Shown here piece after piece: positions 39,102 to 46,814 of a DNA stretch of 64,000 bases. The stretch spans positions 248,001 through 312,000 of the forward strand of contig NZ_BMEL01000001.1 in the NCBI RefSeq assembly GCF_014636475.1, given 5' to 3'. Made by a program: the position numbers and the translations under genes. The stretch is from Halobacillus andaensis. GTDB lineage: Bacteria; Bacillota; Bacilli; Bacillales; Halobacillaceae. The stretch's first letter is position 1. Each line of letters begins with the position of its first letter. Below the pieces are notes generated by a model, which was given only the letters and a program-made list of their open reading frames with translations, was not told where the DNA came from and did no database searches.

Positions 39102-39584
39102 TGTGGGCAAATGTTGGAGGGCTAACCCTATATAGATAAGCGAAAAGAATAGGTGCAATATAATTAACCAGGAGCTTGAAAAAATAAATATTTCAAGAAG
39201 GACGAAAACTATGGTGGGGGCAGTGATGGAAAAAGCTGTTATATTCCATAACTGTTTATAATCAGTACGTAAGGAACGGATACGTGTGTATAGCAAAGCC
39301 ATACTAGCAAGTATAGATACTAAGCAAAATAATGCGGCTGCTATAAAAAAATATAAAAATGGAAGAAAGATAACGATAAAGATGCCGCTTGAAACACCGC
39401 TGGCTGCTGTAAACTCTTCTTCTGTAAAAAAGTATGTAAACAATGACCCTAAAAGCACAGGGATTAAAATGACCACGCTTAAGAAAAACAAATAACTGAT
39501 GGCTTTACCCATTGGTTGAATTCGAAAAGCAGCAAGCATCTTGCTATGATAAAAGCTTTTTATTAATTGTTGCGTTTTACTCAT
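39084..39584 (-). CDS. Shortened DUF1189 membrane protein (YqgB-like)
   Basis: 166 residues with four membrane helices. The N-terminus (IKSFYHSKMLAAFRIQPMGK then FFLSVVILIPVL) and the C-terminal half (TDYKQLWNITAFSITAPTIVFVLLE) match DUF1189, found near sodA in B. subtilis as yqgB. Family members are usually about 250 residues; the extracytoplasmic domain between the first and second helices is almost absent (only FTEEEFTAASG remains). The frame is intact, so it looks like a compact form rather than a pseudogene. Function unknown. Confidence 0.78.
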   Translation of the reverse strand: MSKTQQLIKSFYHSKMLAAFRIQPMGKAISYLFFLSVVILIPVLLGSLFTYFFTEEEFTAASGVSSGIFIVIFLPFLYFFIAAALFCLVSILASMALLYTRIRSLRTDYKQLWNITAFSITAPTIVFVLLEIFIFSSSWLIILHLFFSLIYIGLALQHLPTKNRPA

Positions 39585-39803
39585 ATGTAAATATCCCCTT
39601 TACATTAATCGATTCTATCGTAATCGACAACGCTCTATAAAGGCAAGTTAAAAAGGTGGAATAATTCGTCAAAATAACGCGAATGTAAATTTAATGTTAA
39701 GATTCGAAAAATACCTTTACAAAGCATTTTTACATCGTCAATAATGAGGAAGGTATTTTAAAAGAAAAAAAACAAACTTGGATGAAGAAAGGGTGGAGAA
39801 ACT

Positions 39804-41441
39804 GTGGAAATCGATGTGCAACAGATGATATTTGAGTTCATTGGTGGTCTAGGTATTTTCCTATTTGGTTTAAAATATTTGGCGGACGGGCTTCAGCGTA
39901 CCGCAGGAGAACGTTTAAGAGAGATATTAGACAAGTTTACTAGCAACCCATTTATGGGAGTTTTAGCTGGTTTGTTTGTAACCGTGCTTGTACAGAGTAG
40001 TACGACAACCACTGTCTTGACCGTAGGGTTAGTTAACGCCGGTTTTATGACGTTTAGACAAGCTATTGGAGTTATAATGGGTGCTAACATTGGTACCACA
40101 GTTACAGCATTTATTATCGGTATTGATATAGGGGCCTATGGGTTGCCTATTATAGCTGTAGGTTCTTTCTTGCTTTTCTTCTTTAAGAGCAAAAAAGTAG
40201 GAAATTGGGGACAAACGATCTTTGGTTTAGGTGCTTTATTCTTTGGACTTGACGTTATGAGTGGAGGTATGAAGCCGCTTAGAAGTCTAGAAGCCTTCCA
40301 AGAGTTAACAGTAAGTATGAGTGATAACCCAATATTGGGTGTAGTCATTGGTACTTTATTTACTGTAATCGTTCAAAGTTCAAGTGCAACCATTGGTATT
40401 TTGCAACAACTATTTGGTGAAGGATTAATGGACTTGCAAGCAGCGCTGCCTGTCTTATTTGGAGATAACATTGGAACAACAATTACAGCTGTGCTGGCAT
40501 CTATTGGAGCTAGCGTAGGAGCCAAAAGAGCTGCTGCAGCTCACGTTATCTTTAACGTCCTCGGGGCAGCCGTCTTCTTAATACTGCTCGTGCCGTTTTA
40601 CGCTTTCGTTGACTGGCTGCGTGTCACATTGGATCTAAATCCAGAGATGACTATTGCGTTTGCTCACGGATCATTTAACATTGCCAATACAATTGTACAA
40701 TTCCCATTCATTGCCCTTTTAGCTTGGATTGTGATGCGAATCGTACCAGGTGAAGATTCTATTATTGAATACAAGCCGCAGCATCTCGATCCGATCTTTA
40801 TTGAACAATCTCCATCTCTTGCATTGGATCAGGCGAAAGAAGAAGTTATTCGCATGGGTGAATATGCATACAAAGGCTTAGAAGAAACAAGCCTATATTT
40901 AAACAATAAACAACAGAAGCACTCAGAGCTTGCGATGCAAATCGAAGAAGCTTTAAACAACTTAGACCGTAAGATTACGGACTATTTAGTTGACCTGTCT
41001 CAGGCTCAGCTGTCAGATGAAGATAGTCACAAGCATACTGCACTTATGGACTCCGTTCGTGACATCGAACGTATAGGAGACCACTTTGAAAACATCATCG
41101 AGCTCATCGATTATAAGAATTCAAATAAAGTTATTCTTACTGAACAAGCCATTGATGATTTAAATGAAATGTTTGACTTAACGTTAATGACGGTTAAACA
41201 GGCTACGAAGTCATTAGAAGGAATGGACCGTGAAGAAGCTTTATCGGTTGTGCAAAAAGAAAATGAATTGGATCGAATGGAAAGAACTTTCCGTAAGAAG
41301 CATATTATTCGTATGAATGAAGGTGTATGTACGGGCCAAGCAGGAATCGTATTTGTTGATATGCTAAGTAACTTAGAGCGTATTGGAGATCACGCTGTAA
41401 ACATTGCTGAAGAAGTTCTTGGAGAAAAAGAAAGTCTATAA
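39804..41441 (+). CDS. Na/Pi cotransporter family protein with PhoU domain
   Basis: 545 residues. The N-terminal half holds two inverted Na/Pi-symport repeats with the QSS motifs VLVQSSTTTTVLTVGLVNAG and VIVQSSSATIGIL, and GANIGTT / GDNIGTT. The C-terminal third (about 345-540) is a PhoU-like helical bundle with RIGDHFENI and LERIGDHAVNIAEE. It takes up phosphate with sodium, complementing the Pst system 5 kb downstream. GTG 39804 follows AAAGGGTGGAG. I did not find a proper Pho box in front of it. Confidence 0.93.
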   Translation: MEIDVQQMIFEFIGGLGIFLFGLKYLADGLQRTAGERLREILDKFTSNPFMGVLAGLFVTVLVQSSTTTTVLTVGLVNAGFMTFRQAIGVIMGANIGTTVTAFIIGIDIGAYGLPIIAVGSFLLFFFKSKKVGNWGQTIFGLGALFFGLDVMSGGMKPLRSLEAFQELTVSMSDNPILGVVIGTLFTVIVQSSSATIGILQQLFGEGLMDLQAALPVLFGDNIGTTITAVLASIGASVGAKRAAAAHVIFNVLGAAVFLILLVPFYAFVDWLRVTLDLNPEMTIAFAHGSFNIANTIVQFPFIALLAWIVMRIVPGEDSIIEYKPQHLDPIFIEQSPSLALDQAKEEVIRMGEYAYKGLEETSLYLNNKQQKHSELAMQIEEALNNLDRKITDYLVDLSQAQLSDEDSHKHTALMDSVRDIERIGDHFENIIELIDYKNSNKVILTEQAIDDLNEMFDLTLMTVKQATKSLEGMDREEALSVVQKENELDRMERTFRKKHIIRMNEGVCTGQAGIVFVDMLSNLERIGDHAVNIAEEVLGEKESL

Positions 41442-41450
41442 AAAATTATT

Positions 41451-41480
41451 AAGCCGCTGATTCATTCAGCGGCTTTAATT
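41451..41480 (+). terminator. Terminator after Na/Pi transporter
   Basis: AAGCCGCTGA (41451-41460) with TCAGCGGCTT (41466-41475), then TAATTTTTT. Confidence 0.88.
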
Positions 41481-41567
41481 TTTTGAAAAAATACGTAATA
41501 ACTTATTGAAACTGGAGGAGCATCATGCTATATTAATTTTGTTGTCGAAAAAGACAAAAAAACTTTG

Positions 41568-41596
41568 TTGACAGCTTAAGTAAACCATGGTATATT
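41568..41596 (+). promoter_or_regulatory. Promoter of tRNA cluster
   Basis: TTGACA (41568-41573), 17 bases, TATATT (41591-41596), with a TGG extended -10. It lies about 40 bases before the first tRNA. Confidence 0.85.
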
Positions 41597-41638
41597 TATT
41601 TGCGTCGCTTCATTGAAAGTGACCACGATTTCTCACAT

Positions 41639-41712
41639 GGCGGTGTAGCTCAGCTGGCTAGAGCGTACGGTTCATACCCGTGAGGTCGGGGGTTCGATTC
41701 CCTCCGCCGCTA
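41639..41712 (+). tRNA. tRNA-Met (CAT), elongator
   Basis: Full cloverleaf; anticodon CAT at 41673-41675. G1-T72 acceptor pairing excludes the initiator form (which has an unpaired first position), and the body resembles B. subtilis elongator tRNA-Met. After the discriminator A (41712) the next bases are CTA, then CCA, so the CCA end is not encoded in place. Confidence 0.93.
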
Positions 41713-41822
41713 CTACCAAGTGCTTCATGGCTTTGAAAAATGCGACATAGTATCACCTTAAGTGTCCAGCCTTGGAAGCATACTAATAACGCAATATACA
41801 TATTACAATTTTATTTCTACAT

Positions 41823-41899
41823 GGCGGTTGTGGCGAAGTGGTTAACGCACCGGATTGTGGTTCCGGCATTCGTGGGTTCGATTCCCATCAGCCGCCCCA
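41823..41899 (+). tRNA. tRNA-His (GTG)
   Basis: Cloverleaf with anticodon GTG at 41857-41859. The extra G at position -1 pairs with C73, the tRNA-His identity feature, and CCA is encoded. It is 110 bases after tRNA-Met. Confidence 0.96.
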
Positions 41900-41903
41900 T
41901 GTT

Positions 41904-41980
41904 GGACCCTTAGCTCAGCTGGTTAGAGCTATCGGCTCATAACCGATCGGTCGCAGGTTCGAGTCCTGCAGGGTCCACCA
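41904..41980 (+). tRNA. tRNA-Ile2 (CAT, lysidine type)
   Basis: Anticodon CAT at 41938-41940 in loop CTCATAA. The acceptor GGACCCT/AGGGTCC and the CTCATAA loop resemble tRNA-Ile(CAU), whose C34 is changed to lysidine by TilS, rather than either tRNA-Met. CCA is encoded. The Ile identity is inferred from body sequence. Confidence 0.82.
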
Positions 41981-41991
41981 TTATTTTTTTT

Positions 41992-42086
41992 GCGGAGGAG
42001 TACCCAAGTCTGGCTGAAGGGAGCGGTCTTGAAAACCGCCAGGGGCTTCACGGCCCGCGGGGGTTCGAATCCCTCCTCCTCCGCCA
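41992..42086 (+). tRNA. tRNA-Ser (TGA)
   Basis: A 95-base class II tRNA with a long variable arm. Anticodon TGA at 42030-42032; acceptor GCGGAGG/CCTCCGC and encoded CCA. Confidence 0.96.
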
Positions 42087-42159
42087 TTTACATATCTGCT
42101 TCATAAATAGATAAGCTACTTGGACTTGAAAACATCTACCACCAATTAAATACTGCGAT

Positions 42160-42235
<76 letters not shown>

Positions 42236-42241
42236 TTTTTC

Positions 42242-42267
42242 AACAAGCAAATGAAGCTTGTTTTTTT
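42242..42267 (+). terminator. Terminator of tRNA cluster
   Basis: AACAAGC (42242-42248) with GCTTGTT (42256-42262), then T-run. Confidence 0.85.
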
Positions 42268-42319
42268 ATGTTTAAAAAAGCAAGAATCGGGAATGCATAT
42301 AACCGGAGCTCAACAAACT

Positions 42320-42344
42320 AACTCATTTGGTGTGCAAATGAGTT
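42320..42344. promoter_or_regulatory. Palindrome upstream of sodA
   Basis: Perfect 9-bp inverted repeat AACTCATTT (42320-42328), 7 bases, AAATGAGTT (42336-42344). There is no U-run. It overlaps the start of a candidate -35 (TTGCAA, 42343-42348), so an operator is plausible. Confidence 0.5.
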
Positions 42345-42406
42345 GCAAGAAAATTTTCGTTTTGGTAATGTACAATTGTGAAATGAAAATTTTTCACAAT
42401 GTACAT
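42343..42406 (+). promoter_or_regulatory. sodA promoter with long palindrome
   Basis: TTGCAA (42343-42348), 17 bases, TAATGT (42366-42371) is the best promoter. Over its -10 and start point lies the inverted repeat ATGTACAATTGTGAAA (42368-42383) with TTTCACAATGTACAT (42392-42406), perfect except one bulged A. It could be a repressor operator or a 5' stem-loop in the mRNA. Confidence 0.6.
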
Positions 42407-42429
42407 ACTATTATAAGGAGGAGTTAAAC

Positions 42430-43044
42430 ATGGCTAAATTTGAACTACCAGAACTACCTTACGCATACGATGCACTTGAACCTACTATTGATAAGGAAAC
42501 GATGAACATCCACCATACGAAGCACCACAACACTTATGTTACAAAGCTTAATAGTGCGCTTGAGGGACATGCTGATCTTCAAGACAAGTCAGTAGAGGAA
42601 CTTCTAGCAAATAATTTAGAAGTCGTACCTGAAGATATTAAGACTGCAGTTCGTAACAATGGTGGCGGTCATGCAAACCATAGTCTATTCTGGACGATTC
42701 TTTCTCCAAACGGTGGAGGAGAGCCGTCAGGTGAACTAGCTTCTAAAATCGAAGACGCTTTTGGCGGATTTGATCAGTTTAAAGAGAAGTTTGAAGCTAC
42801 AGCACTTGGACGTTTCGGGTCCGGTTGGGCGTGGCTAGTTGTTAATAACGGCCAACTTGAAGTTATTGATACGCTTAACCAAGACTCTCCTTTAATGGAA
42901 GGTAAGACACCTATCTTAGGCCTTGATGTCTGGGAGCACGCTTACTACTTGAACTATCAAAACCGTCGTCCTGATTATGCTAAAGCATTCTGGAATGTAG
43001 TAAATTGGGAAGAAGTTTCTAAGCGTTTCGACGCAGCTAAATAA
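42430..43044 (+). CDS. sodA: Superoxide dismutase (Mn/Fe family)
   Basis: 204 residues. [18 protein letters not shown] at the start; metal ligands in [16 protein letters not shown], and the diagnostic [18 protein letters not shown]. The bacillary enzyme is usually manganese-dependent; the GGG(H) and QD features fit Mn, but metal choice is family inference. It removes superoxide in the cytoplasm. AAGGAGGAG precedes ATG 42430. Monocistronic: promoter with palindrome upstream and strong terminator downstream. Confidence 0.97.
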   Translation: MAKFELPELPYAYDALEPTIDKETMNIHHTKHHNTYVTKLNSALEGHADLQDKSVEELLANNLEVVPEDIKTAVRNNGGGHANHSLFWTILSPNGGGEPSGELASKIEDAFGGFDQFKEKFEATALGRFGSGWAWLVVNNGQLEVIDTLNQDSPLMEGKTPILGLDVWEHAYYLNYQNRRPDYAKAFWNVVNWEEVSKRFDAAK

Positions 43045-43054
43045 TTTATTGAGC

Positions 43055-43090
43055 AGAAGGATACAGATTGCGATCTGTATCCTTCTTTTT
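43055..43090 (+). terminator. Terminator after sodA
   Basis: A perfect 14-bp stem, AGAAGGATACAGAT with ATCTGTATCCTTCT, 4-base loop, then TTTT. Confidence 0.95.
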
Positions 43091-43149
43091 GTATATCTCA
43101 TATTGTTCTGATTACACTAAGAACAGATGGCTAAAGGAGATATACAATT

Positions 43150-44385
43150 ATGCTGAAATTGTTAAAGGTGTGGTTAAAGCAAGAGAATGTATCGAAAGAC
43201 CTTATCTTTTTGTTGTTAATTGGGGGTCTTTATTCTCTAGGGATTTTCTTATCGAGCACTTTTGTTAACATTTATTTATGGAAACAATCTAATAGTTATA
43301 CTGATATAGCACTGTATAATCTAAGCATTTATGTAATGCAGCCTTTGACATTTATCGTGGCGGGCAAATGTGCTAAAAAAATTGACCGTGTAATCGTGCT
43401 GCGTGCTGGAGTCATTGTACTTTCAGCTTTCTTTTTGGCTGTTTTAATCATTGGGGAAAGGGCCGCGCAGTTTAACATTCTTTTAGGCTCATTATTAGGG
43501 ATTGGCTATGGGTTTTATTGGCTGGCTTTCAACGTACTTACATTCGAGATTACAGAACCGGATACACGTGATTTTTTTAACGGATTTTTAGGAGTGCTCC
43601 AATCTTTTGGGGGAATGACTGGTCCGCTTTTTGCAGGTTATGTGATTTCAAGGCTGGACCAACTCACTGGATATACCGTTATTTTTGCTATTTCATTTAG
43701 CTTCTTTATACTGGCGGTTTTTATAAGTTTTGGTTTATCAAGAAGGAAAGCACGCGGAAACTTTTCGTTTAGAAGAATTATATTAGAGCGGAAATACAAT
43801 TCGAATTGGAATAAAATTCTGCAAGCGCATGTATCACAAGGATTTAGAGAAGGAACTTTTTTATTCGCTGTAACCATTTGGATATTCTTACTAACAAGAA
43901 ATGAGTTTACATTAGGTGTGTACAACCTCGTCTATTCTGGATTTTCATTTTTGTTTTTCTTTTTAGTAACGAAACTTGTGAAGCCTAGTCGAAGAAAACA
44001 AGCGATCTTTTATGCTGGATTAGCTCTATATCTGTCTGTGCTGCTTTTGCTGATGGGAGAAAGTTTATCATTACTGCTCTTTTATGGAGCGGTTACTGGA
44101 GTGTTTTTTCCGCTTCTGTATGTGCCATACCAGTCGTTAACGTATGATGTCATCGGCAAGTCATGGAACGCTGGAGAGATGCGGATTGAATATATTGTAG
44201 TAAGAGAAATCTTTTTAAATGCAGGACGTGTCTTATCAATAGGTGTGTTTTTACTATCTATTGTATTTATTCCACCAGAGACAGGTATTCCTTATATCTT
44301 GCTCATCATAGGTGGGGGGCATTTCCTCATTTACTTTCTTATTAAAGATATTCATTTTAAAACAAAACAACCGGCACAAAATTGA
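43150..44385 (+). CDS. MFS transporter, YqgE-like
   Basis: 411 residues, about twelve membrane helices. Its place between sodA and pbpA is that of B. subtilis yqgE. Features: LIGGLYSLGIFLSSTFVNIYLWKQSN in helix 1, the loop KCAKKIDRVIVLRAG, GIGYGFYWLAFNVLTFEITE, and VPYQSLTYDVIG. The substrate is unknown. AAAGGAG ribosome site about 11 bases before ATG 43150. No terminator is seen before pbpA, which has its own promoter. Confidence 0.88.
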   Translation: MLKLLKVWLKQENVSKDLIFLLLIGGLYSLGIFLSSTFVNIYLWKQSNSYTDIALYNLSIYVMQPLTFIVAGKCAKKIDRVIVLRAGVIVLSAFFLAVLIIGERAAQFNILLGSLLGIGYGFYWLAFNVLTFEITEPDTRDFFNGFLGVLQSFGGMTGPLFAGYVISRLDQLTGYTVIFAISFSFFILAVFISFGLSRRKARGNFSFRRIILERKYNSNWNKILQAHVSQGFREGTFLFAVTIWIFLLTRNEFTLGVYNLVYSGFSFLFFFLVTKLVKPSRRKQAIFYAGLALYLSVLLLLMGESLSLLLFYGAVTGVFFPLLYVPYQSLTYDVIGKSWNAGEMRIEYIVVREIFLNAGRVLSIGVFLLSIVFIPPETGIPYILLIIGGGHFLIYFLIKDIHFKTKQPAQN

Positions 44386-44410
44386 AACTTTTTCTCATGG
44401 ATTGCTACTG

Positions 44411-44438
44411 TTTTCTAACCTTATATAAATGATATACT
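44411..44438 (+). promoter_or_regulatory. Candidate pbpA promoter
   Basis: TTTTCT (44411-44416), 16 bases, TATACT (44433-44438), 37 bases before the start. Confidence 0.55.
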
Positions 44439-44474
44439 ATAGGTTGGAATCATTAGAAGTAAGGGAGAGGAACC

Positions 44475-46607
44475 ATGGGGAAGAATTCAAATCATAAAAA
44501 ATCGCATTTACCTTTCCGTTTAAATATTATCTTTTTTATCGTTTTCCTTTTATTTGCAGGCCTGATTTTGCAATTAGGTGTCGTGCAAATTTTAACGGGA
44601 GAATCTGCACAAGAAGAAATAGACCGCACGGAAAATACAACGACGACTATTCCGGTACCGAGGGGAGAAATGTACGACCGGTATGGAAGAGTAATGGTGA
44701 ATAACGAACCTCTTTACTCAATTACATATACACCACCTAAAGGGGTTCAGGCAGAAGATCGATTAGAAGTGGCTGAAGCCATGGCTCAATATATTAAGAT
44801 GGATTTTGAAGATGAATTAACAGACAGAGATTTACGAGAATATTTCTTTTTAAAGAATGAGCAGGAAGTTACTGAACGCCTTTCAGAAGAAGATCTTGAA
44901 GACTTAGACAATGGAGAAGTTTATCAAGCGCAAATAGACAGTATTACAGAAGAAGAAATTAATGATTTTGATGATGAAACAAAAGAAATCATCGCTATAA
45001 AAAAAGAGCTGGATAAAGCGTACACCTTATCTCCTCACGTAGTGAAAAATGCAGATATTTCACAAGAAGAATACTCGACTGTCGCTGAACATTTATCTGA
45101 ACTTCCAGGAGTTAACGTTACTTCCGACTGGGAGAGAGACTTTCCTTATGATAATACATTCAGAAGTTTTATCGGAGGAATCACGACAAGTGAACAAGGC
45201 ATTCCTCGTGATGAAGAGGATTACTACATGTCGCTGGATTACAGTCGTAATGACCGCGTAGGTACCAGCGGATTGGAAGAGCAGTACGAGAGTGTACTGC
45301 GAGGAACGAAGGAAAAAGTTCAGTACACGACAGATAAAAATAATACTGTGATAGATACTGAAGTCGTACGGGAAGGTTCACGAGGTAAAGACCTTATGCT
45401 CTCTTTAGATGTTGAACTGCAGCAGGAAGTAGACGACATCGTTGAAGAAGAGCTTGTTAAAGCAATTGAAGAAGAACCGCAGGCGAATAGACATATGGAG
45501 AATGCGATTGTGGTAATGTCTGATCCTAACAATGGAGAGGTTCTTGCTGTTTCAGGGAAAGAATATAATCGAGATCGAGAGCCAGGCGATGATAAAGTAT
45601 CGGATGCGTCTTACCAAGCTGTTTATAATGCTTATATGCCAGGGTCTACTGTTAAGGGTGCAACGGTGCTTACAGGACTTGAAGAAGGAGTTATCACACC
45701 AGGCACGGTTGTTAACGACAGGACATTAAGGTTTCAATCTTCACCTAATAAAAGCTCGTACCGCCCTGGTATCGGAAACGTAAACTACCGTCAGGCGCTT
45801 CAGCAATCTTCAAACGTTTATATGTTTTATATTGCGATGTGGATGGGCGGGCACGAATATGTTGAAAATAGTACACTAAACTTACAAAGTGATACGTTGC
45901 AAAGGTTTAACTACCACTTTAATCAATTCGGATTAGGGGTGGAGACAGGGATTGACTTTCCTTATGAAGCCAAAGGGTTTGAGGAAATGAATTTTCCTAA
46001 TCCCGGTGTCGTATTGGACTATTCAATAGGGCAGTACAGCACATATACGGCTATGCAGTTGAATCAATATGTTTCGACGATCGCCAATGGCGGGAATCGC
46101 GTGCGGCCGAAACTAGTAAAGGAAGTTCATAATCCAAATGAAGAGGAAGAAGGATTAGGACCTCTATATAATAAGTATGATACGGAAGTAATGAACAGGT
46201 TAACAATGGATGAAACGGACATTACCCGTGTGCAGGAAGCGTTTCGAGATGTATTTAGACCTGGTGGTACAGCGTACAGCTATTTTGATGATGCAGAGTA
46301 TCAAGTAGCTGGTAAGACAGGGACGGCTCAGGAGAGTAAATTTGTTCAAAATGACAATGGGACTACTGAGAGATATGATACCCTTAACTTAACGATGGTG
46401 GGCTATGCTCCTTATGAGAATCCAGAAGTTGCTTTCTCTGTAATGGTTCCTTATACGGGGACAGATTCCGATACAAGTATTAACGGTGTCATATCCCGTC
46501 GCATTATGGATGCTTATTTTGACCTTAAAGAAGAACGAGAAGAAAACGGAATAAATCTTGAGTTAACTGACGCTGATGAGAAGGTAGAAGAAGTAGAAGA
46601 GGAGTGA
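44475..46607 (+). CDS. pbpA: Penicillin-binding protein 2A (class B transpeptidase)
   Basis: 710 residues. One membrane anchor (about 17-40), a dimerisation domain with PVPRGEMYDRYGRVM, a very Asp/Glu-rich inserted stretch (about 100-180), and a C-terminal transpeptidase domain. Catalytic SxxK is Ser391 in MPGSTVKG; the SxN motif is SSN in QQSSNVYMF; KTG is at 614-616 in AGKTGTAQE. Class B PBPs cross-link peptidoglycan; PBP2A acts in cylinder wall elongation with RodA. Place next to yqgE and pst matches B. subtilis pbpA. Own promoter and terminator. Confidence 0.94.
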   Translation: MGKNSNHKKSHLPFRLNIIFFIVFLLFAGLILQLGVVQILTGESAQEEIDRTENTTTTIPVPRGEMYDRYGRVMVNNEPLYSITYTPPKGVQAEDRLEVAEAMAQYIKMDFEDELTDRDLREYFFLKNEQEVTERLSEEDLEDLDNGEVYQAQIDSITEEEINDFDDETKEIIAIKKELDKAYTLSPHVVKNADISQEEYSTVAEHLSELPGVNVTSDWERDFPYDNTFRSFIGGITTSEQGIPRDEEDYYMSLDYSRNDRVGTSGLEEQYESVLRGTKEKVQYTTDKNNTVIDTEVVREGSRGKDLMLSLDVELQQEVDDIVEEELVKAIEEEPQANRHMENAIVVMSDPNNGEVLAVSGKEYNRDREPGDDKVSDASYQAVYNAYMPGSTVKGATVLTGLEEGVITPGTVVNDRTLRFQSSPNKSSYRPGIGNVNYRQALQQSSNVYMFYIAMWMGGHEYVENSTLNLQSDTLQRFNYHFNQFGLGVETGIDFPYEAKGFEEMNFPNPGVVLDYSIGQYSTYTAMQLNQYVSTIANGGNRVRPKLVKEVHNPNEEEEGLGPLYNKYDTEVMNRLTMDETDITRVQEAFRDVFRPGGTAYSYFDDAEYQVAGKTGTAQESKFVQNDNGTTERYDTLNLTMVGYAPYENPEVAFSVMVPYTGTDSDTSINGVISRRIMDAYFDLKEEREENGINLELTDADEKVEEVEEE

Positions 46608-46632
46608 TGCTATATGGCATCACTCTTTTTTT
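46602..46632 (+). terminator. Terminator overlapping pbpA stop
   Basis: GAGTGATGC (46602-46610) with GCATCACTC (46617-46625), T7. The stop codon lies inside the stem. Confidence 0.93.
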
Positions 46633-46700
46633 GCGGGTAATGTTCCCGAAACCTCATTAGAAAACAATAGTCCTGCTTTTTATACATAAAAATAAGCTTG

Positions 46701-46754
46701 TTTACAAAACCTTTACGTTGCTTTCATATGTACTTAAAACTTCACCTTTATTAT
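46701..46754 (+). promoter_or_regulatory. Pho box (PhoP site) and pst promoter
   Basis: Four hexamers at an exact 11-base period: TTTACA (46701), TTTACG (46712), TTCATA (46723), TTAAAA (46734), matching the TT(A/C/T)A(C/A/T)A direct repeats bound by PhoP. A -10-like TATTAT lies at 46749-46754. There is no good sigma-A -35, as expected for a PhoP-activated promoter. The pst operon should be induced by phosphate starvation. Confidence 0.9.
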
Positions 46755-46814
46755 ATGAATTGTGAGTTGGTCAAGCCAACATCCATAACATTAGAGAATG
46801 TAGGGGGAGTTAAG

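Noticed and set aside
39716-39734. TTTACA twice before the Na/Pi transporter as a Pho box
   Set aside because: Spacing is 13 bases, not 11, and no further units follow.
41720-41822. A sixth tRNA or small RNA between tRNA-Met and tRNA-His
   Set aside because: No cloverleaf or strong stem; it looks like a spacer.
42376-42399. Rex operator at sodA
   Set aside because: Half sites TTGTGAA/TTCACAA are right, but the spacer is 10 bases instead of 4; kept only as an unexplained palindrome.
44383-44420. ECF promoter before pbpA (TGAAAC)
   Set aside because: No CGT box at 16-17 bases downstream.
46698-46814. Longer N-terminus for PstS
   Set aside because: It would translate the Pho box and hide the lipoprotein signal.
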